Assembly: GCA_019155205.2 (NCBI GenBank)
Contig: JAHNZQ020000004.1
Location: 626,658-690,657, forward strand
Reading direction: 5' to 3'
Length of the DNA stretch: 64,000 bases
DNA from: Gracilaria vermiculophylla
Taxonomy: Eukaryota > Rhodophyta > Florideophyceae > Gracilariales > Gracilariaceae
Shown here one piece after another: positions 20,615-32,900 of this stretch. Numbering within the stretch: position 1 is the stretch's first letter; the number at the start of each line of letters is the position of its first letter. The position numbers and the translations under genes are program-made. The notes below the pieces were generated by a model. That model saw nothing but the letters and a program-made list of their open reading frames with translations. It made no database searches and was not told the DNA's origin.

Positions 20615-22510
20615 ATGGGCTCCACCTTCCCACCCGCCGCCCCTCAGGCTGCATTCCCCTGTAAAATAGAAGCTGCTTTACAGGCCGTCAACGTCCCCGA
20701 CGCCGTAGCTCCCGCTTCGCGCAACGCGCAATCGCTGACGCCCTCATGGACTCCGACGCCGAATCTGTCAACTTCTCCATTGCGGGCGCCACCGCTCAAG
20801 CGCCGCCGCTCGCAACCTTCCGCGTCCGCTTCCCTACTAACTTCAGAACCCAAGCTTGGCATCGTGCCCCCGCGGGCAGAGCGGCCTCGCGTTGAGCATA
20901 CAGCTCCTGTGCATTCGACTCACATCTTTCCGCAACTCTCACAGACTGGCGTAGGCAAACAATCTTGCACGCCCCAACTTAACCTCAAATCCCCACCCAA
21001 CACGCGATGCACTTCTGCTTCCGCTTTTCCTTCATCCAATTGTGAATATGGAACGCGACGGGAGCGTTTCTCGCAACCTTCTTCAGACCCGATCGTCATC
21101 GTAGATTCCCCACCACCCAAACCATTTCTCTCGCTTGTTCCAAACGTCAATTCCTCTTCCCGTCGCATTAAAACCCCTTTTTCTCCGCCGCGACACTCCT
21201 CTCCTCGTTGTACAGTGCCATCGGATGCGGCACCTATCAGGCGGCGCTCAGCGCCTTCACCACCGTCTTCAATTCCTGTAACAACCGCTCACACACCATC
21301 CTTCGCCTTGTCCAAGCGGTCAATCCCCGTCTCAAATTGTCAACCCTCTGTTGCACTACCGCATAACCCTGTGCTAGTTGAGCACCGTATGCACCCATCT
21401 CACAATGTCATCGTCGTAGATCCTCACGTATCCAGCCCATCACTCCCCGTCACGCGTCGGAATACATCTGTATGTGCCGATGTGCCGTCTAAACGTCACC
21501 GAACACCTATTAATCCTTCTAACTCTACTACTTTCTCGTATCGCCCGATACCCACGGCGTCAAGGTCTGGTGCCGCCCGCATCAATCGGCCGGCCACACT
21601 TACTCAACCTTTGGATAATATTTCAGTCGACGCGGATCATTTTCCATTGGCCTCTCACAGACGTTCAACGCCGGTCTCACATTTCCGACCTCGCAATGTG
21701 CACACCTGTACTTCTACTTCCTTTCAGCGTGACCGACAGCACTCTGACCCTGTCATTTTCATCGATTGCTCTGAACCCGAACCATCTCCCTCTTCGGCTC
21801 CCGTCTCTCATCGAACTGCACTAGCGTCTCGATCTAATCCGTCTAAACGTCGTCCAACAGCTCTTCAGCCGACTTCTAACTCTGCAGACTTTTCGTATCG
21901 CCCAATTCCCACCACACCTTCTTCTGACGCCGCTCCTGTTAACCGTCACCCTACACTAACTCTTTCATCTAACGCAGTGTCTGATACGCATCTTCCGCCA
22001 TTTGCTTCTTCCAGGCGTTCTGCACCGGTATCACATTTCCGACCTCCCGTTGCGCTACCCCGCTCGGCATCTCCTGCCAAGCATCGCCAGCAGCCCGCGA
22101 AGCCTTCAAAAAACTCTGCATCGATTTTACGTCGTACAACAACGTCCTCCTCTTTCGGAAACGCTGTGTCCGTCGCTACTCGCCGCTCAGTTCCCCCAAA
22201 GCCGTTCTCAAATGTTGCAGGCAACCATCGGCGCCGACGGCACCCAAATTCGATCGGGTCCAATTTGAATTCCCGCTATCAAACGACCCATGTAGCGCCG
22301 GCCTCGATACATCCCGTTCCTTCAACGACTGTTCCTAATGTATCTCCCGTTCGACCGCAACAGGTTGCAATGCTTGATTTTTCATCGGTTATAGATGCTC
22401 CCCCTCAAAATAAGTATGATCCAGACCGAATACAACGCACGAACAATATGCGCCGTGTGGGTAACAGTGGGAAACAGCGCCACGCATTTAAGGCAAGAAA
22501 CAAATCGTGA
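20615..22510 (+). CDS. Ser/Pro-rich repeat protein with three SIM-like motifs
   Basis: 631 residues, almost entirely low-complexity (Ser, Pro, Arg, Thr, His), with no globular domain visible. It is built from about three degenerate repeats of roughly 105-119 residues. KRSIPVSNCQP (234), RRSTPVSHFRP (349) and RRSAPVSHFRP (467) recur, as does FSYRPIP (307, 426). Each repeat is associated with a short hydrophobic stretch followed by Asp: PIVIVDS (159-165), NVIVVDP (264-270), PVIFIDC (379-385). These fit the SUMO-interacting motif pattern (three of four beta-branched or aliphatic residues plus an adjacent acid). The C-terminus is basic. A disordered SUMO-binding or nuclear scaffold is an inference; no RING finger or kinase domain is present. 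Single exon. Confidence 0.65.
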   Translation: MGSTFPPAAPQAAFPCKIEAALQAVNVPDAVAPASRNAQSLTPSWTPTPNLSTSPLRAPPLKRRRSQPSASASLLTSEPKLGIVPPRAERPRVEHTAPVHSTHIFPQLSQTGVGKQSCTPQLNLKSPPNTRCTSASAFPSSNCEYGTRRERFSQPSSDPIVIVDSPPPKPFLSLVPNVNSSSRRIKTPFSPPRHSSPRCTVPSDAAPIRRRSAPSPPSSIPVTTAHTPSFALSKRSIPVSNCQPSVALPHNPVLVEHRMHPSHNVIVVDPHVSSPSLPVTRRNTSVCADVPSKRHRTPINPSNSTTFSYRPIPTASRSGAARINRPATLTQPLDNISVDADHFPLASHRRSTPVSHFRPRNVHTCTSTSFQRDRQHSDPVIFIDCSEPEPSPSSAPVSHRTALASRSNPSKRRPTALQPTSNSADFSYRPIPTTPSSDAAPVNRHPTLTLSSNAVSDTHLPPFASSRRSAPVSHFRPPVALPRSASPAKHRQQPAKPSKNSASILRRTTTSSSFGNAVSVATRRSVPPKPFSNVAGNHRRRRHPNSIGSNLNSRYQTTHVAPASIHPVPSTTVPNVSPVRPQQVAMLDFSSVIDAPPQNKYDPDRIQRTNNMRRVGNSGKQRHAFKARNKS

Positions 22511-25500
22511 ATCCGCAAACCATTTTCTTCAACAAGGTAGCCGTCGTGCGTGGTTTGCACTAAAATGGCTCGTTCGTATCCTGGGTAGAAGAGTACAATG
22601 ATCTTCAAGTTCACCATCCGCAATATCAAAACCGTGGTTCAACTTTCACGCTGTTAATTACATAGTGATTTTATGTGAGTTAGCGGTTGTTTCATCTTGA
22701 ATTGGAACCTTGACCTCTATTCATTTCGTTGGGATCCAAATTGGATTCTCGAAGTATGTTTAGAAGTTGAGAAAATCCAGAGCCTGATTCTCTTTTTCTG
22801 AGTCTTCTGGGAAATTATGTTTTTGAAAGCATTGCGTTATATGCTCAAAACAGTAAAGCTCGTGCTAGAAAGGGGCCCGATGCCACAGATAAGTTTGGAC
22901 TCGAGCACATTGATGTCTTGATTGCTTCGGTACGACGTTTTCAACAAAAAGACGCGATTCACGCGTGAAGCAACTTTCATCTCCTTTAAAGAGATTATCT
23001 CGAACGATGGGATAAGAGAGGGTTTGTCTTGAAGTAGACATCCTGTCATTAAAGTTCGAGTCGTCACTGCTTGTTTACCACTGGCATGGGCAGAAATGAT
23101 GGGCAATCCGATAAAATATTGATTGCCACATCATACACATAGCAAACAGCGATCCCATCATGCATTCCAAATGCGATCAGCGATCTCTATTCGACCACAA
23201 CCTCAAACCCCATCACTCAACTTCTTAGTACGAGTTGGAACATGATGATTTCCACCTGGCAAGATAGAGGTTGCAACAACGTGCTACAGCTGCAGTGCGT
23301 TTCAAAAGAATAGGACACCCATAAAGCTCGTCAAAATGTGCAATTTTGCCTACTGCAGCTGTCCCTTTCCCTTAAACCGTTCAATTTCGCGTTTCAAAAT
23401 GATAGGATATTTCGAACTCGAGCGTGATTATTTCCCCCACACGTTTTTTTTCCCTCAAAACGACATTAGATCTTGTAAATTAAAAGCTTATAACACAATA
23501 CTTGAAACATTTCCTTAGATCTGGGCCGCTATTCTCATTTTTATACCATTTTCTGAAATATTTACTGTAATATAAAAAGAATATTTTATTGATAGCCTAT
23601 TAATGCTCAGCTCCAATAATAAGAACAACTGTTTGCAAGACTGATATCCTTGCTATGTATTTTGCAGTAAACACTCCATGAAAAGAACGAAACGTTTATA
23701 ATAAAAAAAACAAAATGGTGATGAAAAACAATTCAAAATTATTTCGGTTTATAAAACAGAACAAACGATCCTTTTGGAAGCTTTAAATAATCAAAACAAG
23801 ATGCCGTAGTATGCTATTAGCACTAACAAAAATGTTGCCCGTGATGAGAATGTATTTTAAATCGAGTAAAACTTTGATGTAGATGAAGTACAGTGCTTTA
23901 TACAATGCTTTTATAAGCAAAGAAAAAGCAAACAACATTTCAACATCATAAAGTTCTATTACAGCTTAAATTATGCTTCATACTGGACTCTCGATGAAAA
24001 GAAATACATAGTATGCCGTTTCAGTAAGCATTATAGACTCAAAAAGGCTTAGAAATGCTTCGACTTTGCTTTTTAAAAACTTTTGCATCTCTCATCAGAA
24101 ATGTAGAATGCTTTTTCACCAAGATAGCGCCGCAGTTTAGCAGTCTACAATAATGAAAAGCGTTGCTTTCTAACTACAAAGTAATGCCGCAGATACTTAC
24201 GCTTAAAGTTCACTTAAACTTTTTTGAAAATGAATACGATGTACTCGTTAGAATGCTCAGTAGCCATTACAGGCATTTCTCAACAGGTTTTGATTAAATC
24301 TTAGTGTTGAAAATAGCGCGAAAACCATAAATATTTTTAGTATTTATCGTTATAGGAACGCGATGCAAAAGCGTTGAATTAGTAATATTTTGTACACAGA
24401 AGCGAAAATCAACTACAAAAGAAGGCAAATGATGTTTGATAGTGAAATGTCCTTTGACTTTGAAACGGTTTTCTAACTTGAAGTTTTTTGAAAACTGATT
24501 TTGTGGCACTGCAGTACGAAAAACGATGATTTGCATGAAATCGCCAGGTGTCCTATACTTTTGAAAAAAAGTTTATATTCGAAATCATTGTACTGATTTG
24601 CAGTTGACCGTTGGAGATCAGATAAGTATAAATCTTTATTGAACCACATAGAAAGCTATGAGAAAGGATTACGAGCTTTAAGGTTTCTGTGAATAGAGTA
24701 AGGCAAAACATTCTTTCAGAAAGACTATGTTCCTCTGAAAGGTCGTGAATAATCTAACAATCGTTTTACATGCGTGACAGCAATAAACTGTAAGACTTCA
24801 TGTACTTTTGAAGCGGATGCTATAGACGCAAAGCATATCTCATTATCTATTTCCTTCAACGTGCATTCGGGGAATCAAAGTGATTGCGAGAATTACAGCG
24901 AACAGCATTCTCCTGCAAAAGATGCAATTGCAAAGTCCTAAGCATCAGATTCCCGTCGATAGCATTTGTACCGTCGGAAAAGCATCTATGTTTGTGAAAT
25001 ATGACGTGTGTGTGTGAATGCCTCTCCGAGGTTACACGGGCGCTCATAGCACGACACGCAATGGCGCACGGCACTACCGGTTGCAAGAGACTGGAAATCT
25101 GGATGCATTTATCGTAAAAGTCTGCCATGCAATACATATGCGGGAGTTAATAATTACAGTGCGCTAGAGAGTAGCTGTATTACTGAGCACCGCAAATGAT
25201 TTGGAAAGAAACGCAATCATGTGGCAATTACGTGGTCAGTTGCCTAGATAGTTATTGAAGTCGAGAATCTTAGACGAAATCCTGAAAATCCAGCCCAAGT
25301 ACAGAACACACGAAACGTTCAGTAAAGATTCTCAGAGTTTCAGTTGTGCTTCGACACTGTTATACGCTCTACCTTGTTAATAATGTTGCATAAATATTGA
25401 ATGATAAATCATTCAAAATGAACGACTTTCCTTTACAAGCCTTTGCAAAAGGTCGCTTTTTCGTAGTGGCCTTGTTTTTACTGAAAGAAAGCTTTGGCAG

Positions 25501-27430
25501 AAGCTCTCTCTCAAAGTAGGTCAAAAACATACGTTGCTTACGTCTACTAATTTTATGTCTAATGATTCTACAGTTCTATTGCATCTCGGTGAATATCTAT
25601 TCATATGTTGCTCTAAACAGCTGGCATCGAAGCTTTGTTGATGGTGGAAATCTTTTTTCTCAATATTTTCCGAACTGCAGCTTATTGCGCTTCTAACTAC
25701 GAACTGGATGGCGTTACCAGGTGTTACTTGAAAACGTGCACCTTATGTAATTATGAGAAGAATACTTCAACCGTTCATGTAGATTTGTCGTCGGTATTAG
25801 AAGTTGGTTTCTGTAGAAGAAGGCATTTGCATCTAAAACACACGCTGAACATTCATCTCGACTTAATGTGTAGTGCAAACTCTGATTACACCTTCACTGA
25901 CATGGAGCGAAGTGAGAATTCATACAGATCTCTCAAGAATGTCAAGAAAGATGTTGCAACCGTCTTCTTGAAACTTCCAACAAGCCATTTTTCTTAGTAG
26001 AAAAGGTTTCTATTCGTTAAATGGGGTTGAGACAAGTCAACGGCGAAAATGAGGCACAGTCTATTCTCGGTTGAGCAGTACACAGTTCTGAATAAACGCG
26101 ATATGGACTGACTCAGAATCTTGGCTTGATGTCTCGGCTTGACCTCTACCATTCATCAAACCTGGGCTTCCGTTCCTTCTGGTATAGTATTCTGTATATA
26201 TATATATACATATATATACACGTATAACAAAACTGGAATTTAGTCTTCCATTCTTTCTTATATAGTGTTCTCATAATGTTTTACTGTGTTTTAGACCTTC
26301 AAATAATTTCTATCATAAAGAATCAAGAACATTCTACACAATTCTTGCATAGAACATTCTAGAATAATCCAGACTTCCGAATTTGGTAGTTGCTTCTAAG
26401 GAGCTTTCAGTTGCTTCTTCAAAAAGGGCTGTAATGCTTTAGGCTTTCGCTCGAAGAGAATTTTGTTCAAGTCAAAATCAGGCATGTCATAATCACACAA
26501 TAAATATCTAACTCAGAAATATGAGCTGGGAAGAACATGGGCGTGAAAAAGCTCCAAAGCATACGCATAGTATTGCTGTATTTTGCATACAGCCATGTAT
26601 TGGTCTGTAACACAATAGGTACGGAGCAGAAAATTGCGCACAGATTTATGCACCCTTTTTTACACGCAAACAGAAACAGATACAATGACATCGTGAAACG
26701 TGATGGACAGCAGCCATCGAGGTTTTCGTTCTTCATTATGAAAGGGCACATTCACGAGATACGATTACTGTCATCATGGAATGGAGATATGAAGACTGTA
26801 GAAAGCTATAAATTTTAATTCCAATTCTTAGGGAATAAATTGATTTTGTTGTCTTCGGTTTATCTCTGGTCTACATGGAAAAAAGATTGATAACTTGAAA
26901 TACATCATGTCCGACAGTCCGAACGAAATTTTCCTCTCCGTTCCATTCAAAAAACGACATATCGTCGTTCCATAACTTTGATACCAAGAGGTTCGTGACT
27001 AAGACTACACGGCACAGTTCAGCACATGAGTGCGTTTCGAAAGGTTTACGGCATCAGTCACATGTGTCTGATGGACCTCGTATGAGGTCAAAACAAACAA
27101 CTTACCCTCTTGTTTTGGTTACTTTGATCGGATTTTTTCGTCTTTTGTACCTTAGTCCTGAAAGCTGGGCAACCTGTCTTTGTAAATCAAAAAATCTAAG
27201 CTTGTGTTATTTTTGCAGGCTAGGTGAAAGACAGATGACAACCTGATCGTTTAATAAATATGCCTGAAAAAATATGTCTAATTTACTGCGTAGCTTCAGA
27301 AAACAGGCTTTCTTGATATCAGGAACATTAAGGTATCAGGAAAACACCGTCTCTGACGCGTCATGAAAGGTTCGAAACCTTCAAAAATTACTCAATTGCC
27401 AACATTGAAGTTCATCCGAGCAGATAGACA
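22511..27430. other. 4.9-kb AT-rich gene-poor region
   Basis: No ORF above about 120 codons and none with recognisable similarity. AT-rich throughout, most strongly at 23500-24800. A TA dinucleotide tract lies at 26195-26219. I looked for transposase, reverse transcriptase or long inverted repeats by eye and saw none. It may be old decayed repeat DNA. Confidence 0.5.
26195..26219. repeat. TA-rich microsatellite
   Basis: Alternating TA with single C interruptions inside the AT-rich gene-poor stretch. Confidence 0.8.
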
Positions 27431-29119
27431 CTACACAGGGTTATTCTTCGGAACGGTGAAATGCACTTTGGCTTCACCGAGATTGGTATGCATGCGAGTC
27501 ACATCTCGTATATAGTTGATCTCGTTTGCCAATTCTACTCCTTTGGACGTTAAAGTCTTTTCATTGAAAATATCAGTTTCAAACAGACGGCTCGCGAAGA
27601 TACCACAGTAAGTCATACCAACGCCAATTGCTGCCAAGAAAGGTCCATGAACACCTCCAAAGTCCTTGTTTTCGGCAAATATGCCAGGATAGTACTCGAC
27701 TTGATCCACATCTTTGTAAACTTGCTTCAACTTGGCCAAGATTGCCGCATCGGTCGTTATTTGTTCGAATTTTTTGACTCGACGAAAGCCAAAGTGCTCG
27801 CGGTAGTCATTGTATGATGCTAATTCGTACTCCCTGCACTTCTTCATTCCTGGCTTGATGACATTCTTGACAAGCCACTTGTTTGTGTTAAGAAGTGTCA
27901 ATTTACCTGCTCTTTGCGATGCAGCTGAAAATATGAGCCTCTCCAACCCGTTCTCCTTTTCAGTTAGCCATTTAACGGCATTCCAGTCCTCGCCGAACCA
28001 CGAGTCGGGGTCCGGGAAGGTGAGAGAGTCGTTGTCGTACTTGTCAATATCAGGAACTAAGGCCTTCATGTCCTGGTTATTCGAGACTGGCAAATCCTTT
28101 ACGACCTTGATCTCTTCCGGGATAAATTGATGCCAGCGGTACAAGAAATTGAATTCTGTTTGAATTGCATTGGACGGGTGATAGGTGCCCGGCCCGAAGA
28201 ATTTCCATATCAACGACTTCTTTACTTTATGGTCAAACTTAATCTTCACATGACTAGACTGCAAACCTTCGGCAACATAATCGTGCATGGTAAGACGAAG
28301 GACATTGATAGCCACAATGATCTTGGCCTTCTGATACATCTCTTCATCGCTCATAGTCTTGCCATTTGCGCTGGCCCACTTGGCAAGTTCACGGCAAACG
28401 TATTGATGTCTCCTGAAAAAGATGACATGCACAGCGGCAAAACATGGGATTGAGTTAGCCATGGGGAAGGGAATATCAAACATCTCATCGCCTGGAATTG
28501 GTATCTTATTCTGGCCACTCTCGTCCTTGGGAATAGGTATGATGGGTGGGAACTCTAATCCGTTTCTTACTGATGACTTGAGCAGACCAAGTTTACCGGA
28601 GCGAAGGGATTTCATTCGCTCGGCCGTGGATCCATACAACTGACCGAGATTGATTCCGACGGGCTGATTCACCTTTGTGTGGTCTTCGGGGTTGGTGTTG
28701 AAGAACTGGTGAGAGAACCACTGAGCATAAAATCCGATCAAAAGAGAGAGGTTACGGTTGGTTTCGGGAACAAAGTTTTCCCGCAGAAAACAGGAAGAAG
28801 CAAGATCTAGGTCAGGAAGACCTTCGGTGTACTCGGGTTGACGAGGAAGTAAGCGAGAATAAGTCGTACGCGACTCGTCATAAACAGTGTACAATGAGGG
28901 GAAATCATTCCTCAAATTATGGTTTGGAAGGCGTGGTACGCTCTTGATGAACTTCTTCAGTAAGGCTGACAAGTAGAATTGGTTCAAAACATCCTTGATC
29001 ACAGGAATGTTCTGGAGCGCAGCCCAAAAGGGCTTGAAGTTGGCACGAAGCCACATTGAAAACGTATTTCCAAGGCCGCCACAGCGCGTTATCAAATTGC
29101 GGAAGTTGTTGAACACCAT
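27431..29119 (-). CDS. Cyclooxygenase-like animal-type haem peroxidase
   Basis: 562 residues. Signature residues of prostaglandin G/H synthase are present: YAQWFSHQFF gives the distal pair Gln133/His137, FNFLYRWH gives the radical tyrosine Tyr327 and proximal haem ligand His330, and the FFRRHQYVCREL helix (234-245) matches the helix of the family between them. Such enzymes convert arachidonate to prostaglandin G2/H2. There is no signal peptide, EGF domain or amphipathic membrane-binding domain, as reported for red algal cyclooxygenases, and the region where mammalian COX has the aspirin-acetylated Ser is not clearly conserved. Length is close to the catalytic domain alone plus a short N-terminal extension. 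Alternatives such as alpha-dioxygenase are less likely given the YRWH context. Divergent from the Sel1-repeat gene. Confidence 0.85.
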   Translation of the reverse strand: MVFNNFRNLITRCGGLGNTFSMWLRANFKPFWAALQNIPVIKDVLNQFYLSALLKKFIKSVPRLPNHNLRNDFPSLYTVYDESRTTYSRLLPRQPEYTEGLPDLDLASSCFLRENFVPETNRNLSLLIGFYAQWFSHQFFNTNPEDHTKVNQPVGINLGQLYGSTAERMKSLRSGKLGLLKSSVRNGLEFPPIIPIPKDESGQNKIPIPGDEMFDIPFPMANSIPCFAAVHVIFFRRHQYVCRELAKWASANGKTMSDEEMYQKAKIIVAINVLRLTMHDYVAEGLQSSHVKIKFDHKVKKSLIWKFFGPGTYHPSNAIQTEFNFLYRWHQFIPEEIKVVKDLPVSNNQDMKALVPDIDKYDNDSLTFPDPDSWFGEDWNAVKWLTEKENGLERLIFSAASQRAGKLTLLNTNKWLVKNVIKPGMKKCREYELASYNDYREHFGFRRVKKFEQITTDAAILAKLKQVYKDVDQVEYYPGIFAENKDFGGVHGPFLAAIGVGMTYCGIFASRLFETDIFNEKTLTSKGVELANEINYIRDVTRMHTNLGEAKVHFTVPKNNPV

Positions 29120-29918
29120 ACTTGTAATGGATTATAGAGACGGTGCGTGCGTGAGGTATTACTACGCCGACAAAACCCAAGATGGAGCAACCGGGAAGGA
29201 ACACGTAACCGGTTATGGTAAGAAATTCACGATCTTACGCTACTCAAGAGGACTGCGGTGATAGAAGAGAATATGTTTAGAAATCTGCTTCCAAAATAGT
29301 TTTGGCTCCGTGAGCTCCCACACGTGCTTCTTTGGTTCCTGACTGAAATATCAGATCTGGGGCAACATCTACCGGCAGCGCTGATGCAGCAGCACCTCAT
29401 TGGCTGGGAATCTGTACACCTCTGAAGGCTCGTTTTTCTTCTAAACGCGATCCCAAGGGGATCGAATTTCGCTTTTTGGTGCTAGCTGTCCTACGTTTCG
29501 TCAGAAAAGACGGAACATACGTGAATTTTGAAGTTGCGTAACCCCATCAGATTAAAACTTTAGGATGCACATTGAAGATGAACGAATACAAGTGAGGGTG
29601 AATAGTGAACATATGACTTGGAGGCTCGTTTCTGGAGACAAGTGTTTTCGATTCTGAATAAATTCTACCGATTGGCGTAGAAGAGAATGCGTGTCTCTAA
29701 TGGTCTCCTACGTTTGTTCGGCATCAGCGCAAAACCTCGCCAACGTCGTATCCGTATGTCCTTTACTTCCATTTCCGGTTTGGGACACCCAAGTAAAGTA
29801 AGTGCCCCCATCGTCTCGATTACTACCGAACGAACATTGCCCATGCGATTTTTCAGGTGAATCTTTCTCACGACACTAGGGCCCCAGGGACTGAAAAGAC
29901 TCAGTTTTGGCATAACAC
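29120..29918. other. Divergent promoter region, COX-like / Sel1 gene
   Basis: 800 bp with only short shadow ORFs; upstream of both divergent genes. No specific element recognised. Confidence 0.4.
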
Positions 29919-32900
29919 ATGGACATAATTGTCCTCGCCGACTCATTTTGGTTTGTTCTTTTAGCTTACGCCGCGGCCTTTGCGCCGTGGACAATAATTT
30001 CTGAGAGAGACTTCATTTCTGAGAAGTGGAGATCAGTTAAAAACACCCGAAGTGCCGCCTACCACAACCTTTTTTGGAGCTGTGTGCCCTTTGCGTACGT
30101 TCTCCTGTATTGCGTCGTCCAGGGAATTTCTGGTGACTATAAAGAAGCATGTGCTGCTCTCATCGCCTCAATGTTTGCTTTGCGACATATGTCCCGTACT
30201 TTATGGGGTTTATGGCAGCTCCAAAATTTTCGTGCATGGGCAGAAAGCTCCATTTTAGCTCTCGAAGCGATAGGTATTAACTATCAACTGCCCGGTACGC
30301 GCCGTCAGAAGCAGAGAAAGAATGTTTCCAACGAGCCGTTTTCTGCGACTTATATGGCCGATCATATTCTAGTCAACGAAAAGATAGTCGACAATCAGAT
30401 CATGCACGGGCAAATGCACACTTTCTTGGCCTACGGAGACATCCACGTACTCACCCATGGCGACGAAAAGCTTCACATCTTGGATCCTGTTTACGGTATG
30501 GCGCAGTGGCTGCGCATAACCTTCACCTTCTTATGTGATCGATTGCGCCAGCTTTTTGGTCATTCCAAACACCGCTCGCTGAGACAGATCCCTCTCAAAC
30601 CAGCTGAAGTTTGGGTGCATTGGGCTGCTGCATTTGCGGCTCAAGGCCTTAAGGACTGGCTTGCTGAATTCGATGTTGTGTCTGACCCGGACGCGCGGCC
30701 TCAAGATCCGAGTCTCTCTGCAATTGATAGACTGCGCCATCGAGGTCGATATTTTGGCACACAGGTGCTGGCTTCGGCAACCTTACAGCTTTGGCCAGAC
30801 TACGAGCTCGGTCAATGCTCCGGGCCCTTCTTATGGGACGAATGGCCCTCTGATTCGCAAATGAGTGATGGGCGCGTCGTCAAACAGGAACTGTTTGAGC
30901 TAGCGATTCGCAGTGGGAAAGGTCTTCCCTTCTGTGTCCCACATCTCAAGGACTTGGAGGGGTTTAAAGAGTATGATGATCTCATTCCCTATGGATATGA
31001 TGCCTATCGCGAAGTTCTCACAGAATTTATCGCGGAACTTCCGGTGAAATCAATTCACACCCGAGAGATCAGAGAGTTTGACATTGATAAATTGGAATGG
31101 CTAACAGTTCTGATTTACATGGGTACCCTTTCTCGTCAATGCGGACCCAAACTACAAAGAAAGCGTGGAGATGATGAGGGGTCATCTTCTAGTTCCAGTG
31201 ATGACAGTGATTCTTCATCTTCGAGTACTGTCTCGTCAGGCTCATCATTATCGACAGAGTTTTTCTCTAAACTGAGCAGTCTAGATAGCGATCAAGCGGT
31301 CGCCACTCTACGAAGTCAGCTCAATATTCCAGGTCAGCATATGTCTCGTTGCACACGGTCCCGAAAACAAATTTATACTACGGACAGCGGGGTCATCAGA
31401 AGCGCGTTCCCGATCGGAATGAATTTGATCTCACTGCCAGCGGCGGAAAATAGACTAGTGGCGCAGGTGGGTGAGTTAATTGATATTTGGGTGGCGCTCG
31501 TTTCTGGAGCTCAAGTATCGTTCGTGCTTGAGGAACTGAATAGCGAATGGGAAAACTTTTGTCTCGGAAAGGACCCGGTAGAGCTGTGTGAAATCGGTCA
31601 AGCTATGCAGGAGTACGATTCGAAGATAAGACAAGTCAATTCTGAATTAGAAAAAAGACGTCTAATGCACCGAATCGCAGATAAGACTCATAAGTACAAA
31701 TTCATGGATCAGTTCGTGACGTTCATGGGGTACCGGATGGAGTTCGTTCGTTCGTCTCTTGCTCGGTGGGTAAGTAAACATCAAGGAAAGTCCGGGGCCG
31801 ATTTCTTCAACAGGAGCAACAAAACGAACTTTAGAGATCTGAATCTTAAAGTGCAGTTGAGTCCGGCAATCTCTTCTGTATTGGGAAAAGAACATTGCTC
31901 AAAAGCTTTAAATCGTCGTTGTGTTCAGTGTCGGCTAATATGGGAGTTGCAAAACTTTTTGGAGTCGGTGCTGCTATCCGAAATACAACATGGTGATTAT
32001 CAGAAATTCACGGAAGAAGACATTTATGTTGCAATGGTTGTTCTATTCGTGTTATCCTTTCCTTCTCTTCGTATGTGCACAGTTAATGAGGTGTCTACGA
32101 CTGACAGGGATATAAACAACGAGCAAGTTCATACGAGAGTAAAAATAATTCCAACATGTGGACCTCAAAATGTTTCGGTATTGCTGAAACTCAGAGCTTC
32201 CGATGTGTGTACCATTGAGATTCTTTCTGATGTCGAAGAATTCCAGTGGCGGTGGTGGCGAGATGCGTTTATAGGAAGATTGGAGGGATTCAGAGACTGG
32301 CAGAAAGGATTGAAGCTATCTTTCGTTGATGTAGACCATTTTGAAAATGAACAACTTTCTGGGATTGCAAAATTACAAACAGCAACCAAATCTTCCTTTA
32401 CCACATGGAACGAATGGCCTCCTTTTCGTGCTGTCATATGCAGATTTGAGCTCGAAAGCGAAGCATTACTGCAACAACCATACATCAAAGAGTATAAGAC
32501 TCCTCTGATGCTTGACGATAGAGTCGGCGTAAAGAGTCATCTTGTGGAGCTGCCCGTGAAGGAAGTACAGGCAGTAAGCTATAGAGATGCAGATGATGCT
32601 GTTCTGATGCATACATGTTTACTGATACAGGACTCGGTCAGGGATCATTACAATCACTTGCACTCCGAGTCATCCTCTGTCATCGAGGGCAACCCTGTAG
32701 ATTTAATGATGCAAATCGCGAAAACTGTAGAACCTTCGCGAGCATCTACTCTTTATGAGATGGCCGCGCTTCAGTATAGAAGATCAGATGCTTTGATGAA
32801 GTGCATGGAGTTACTGCTCGATTCCGGTGAAAGTTCTGAAGACTATTTCCGAGGCCTTGAAATCTTGAGAAGTTTTGTTGCAACAATGTTGTCCACAACA

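Noticed and set aside
27365..27400. T-loop-like AAGGTTCGAAACCTT at about 27370
   Set aside because: A short palindrome; no matching acceptor stem or D-arm upstream on either strand.
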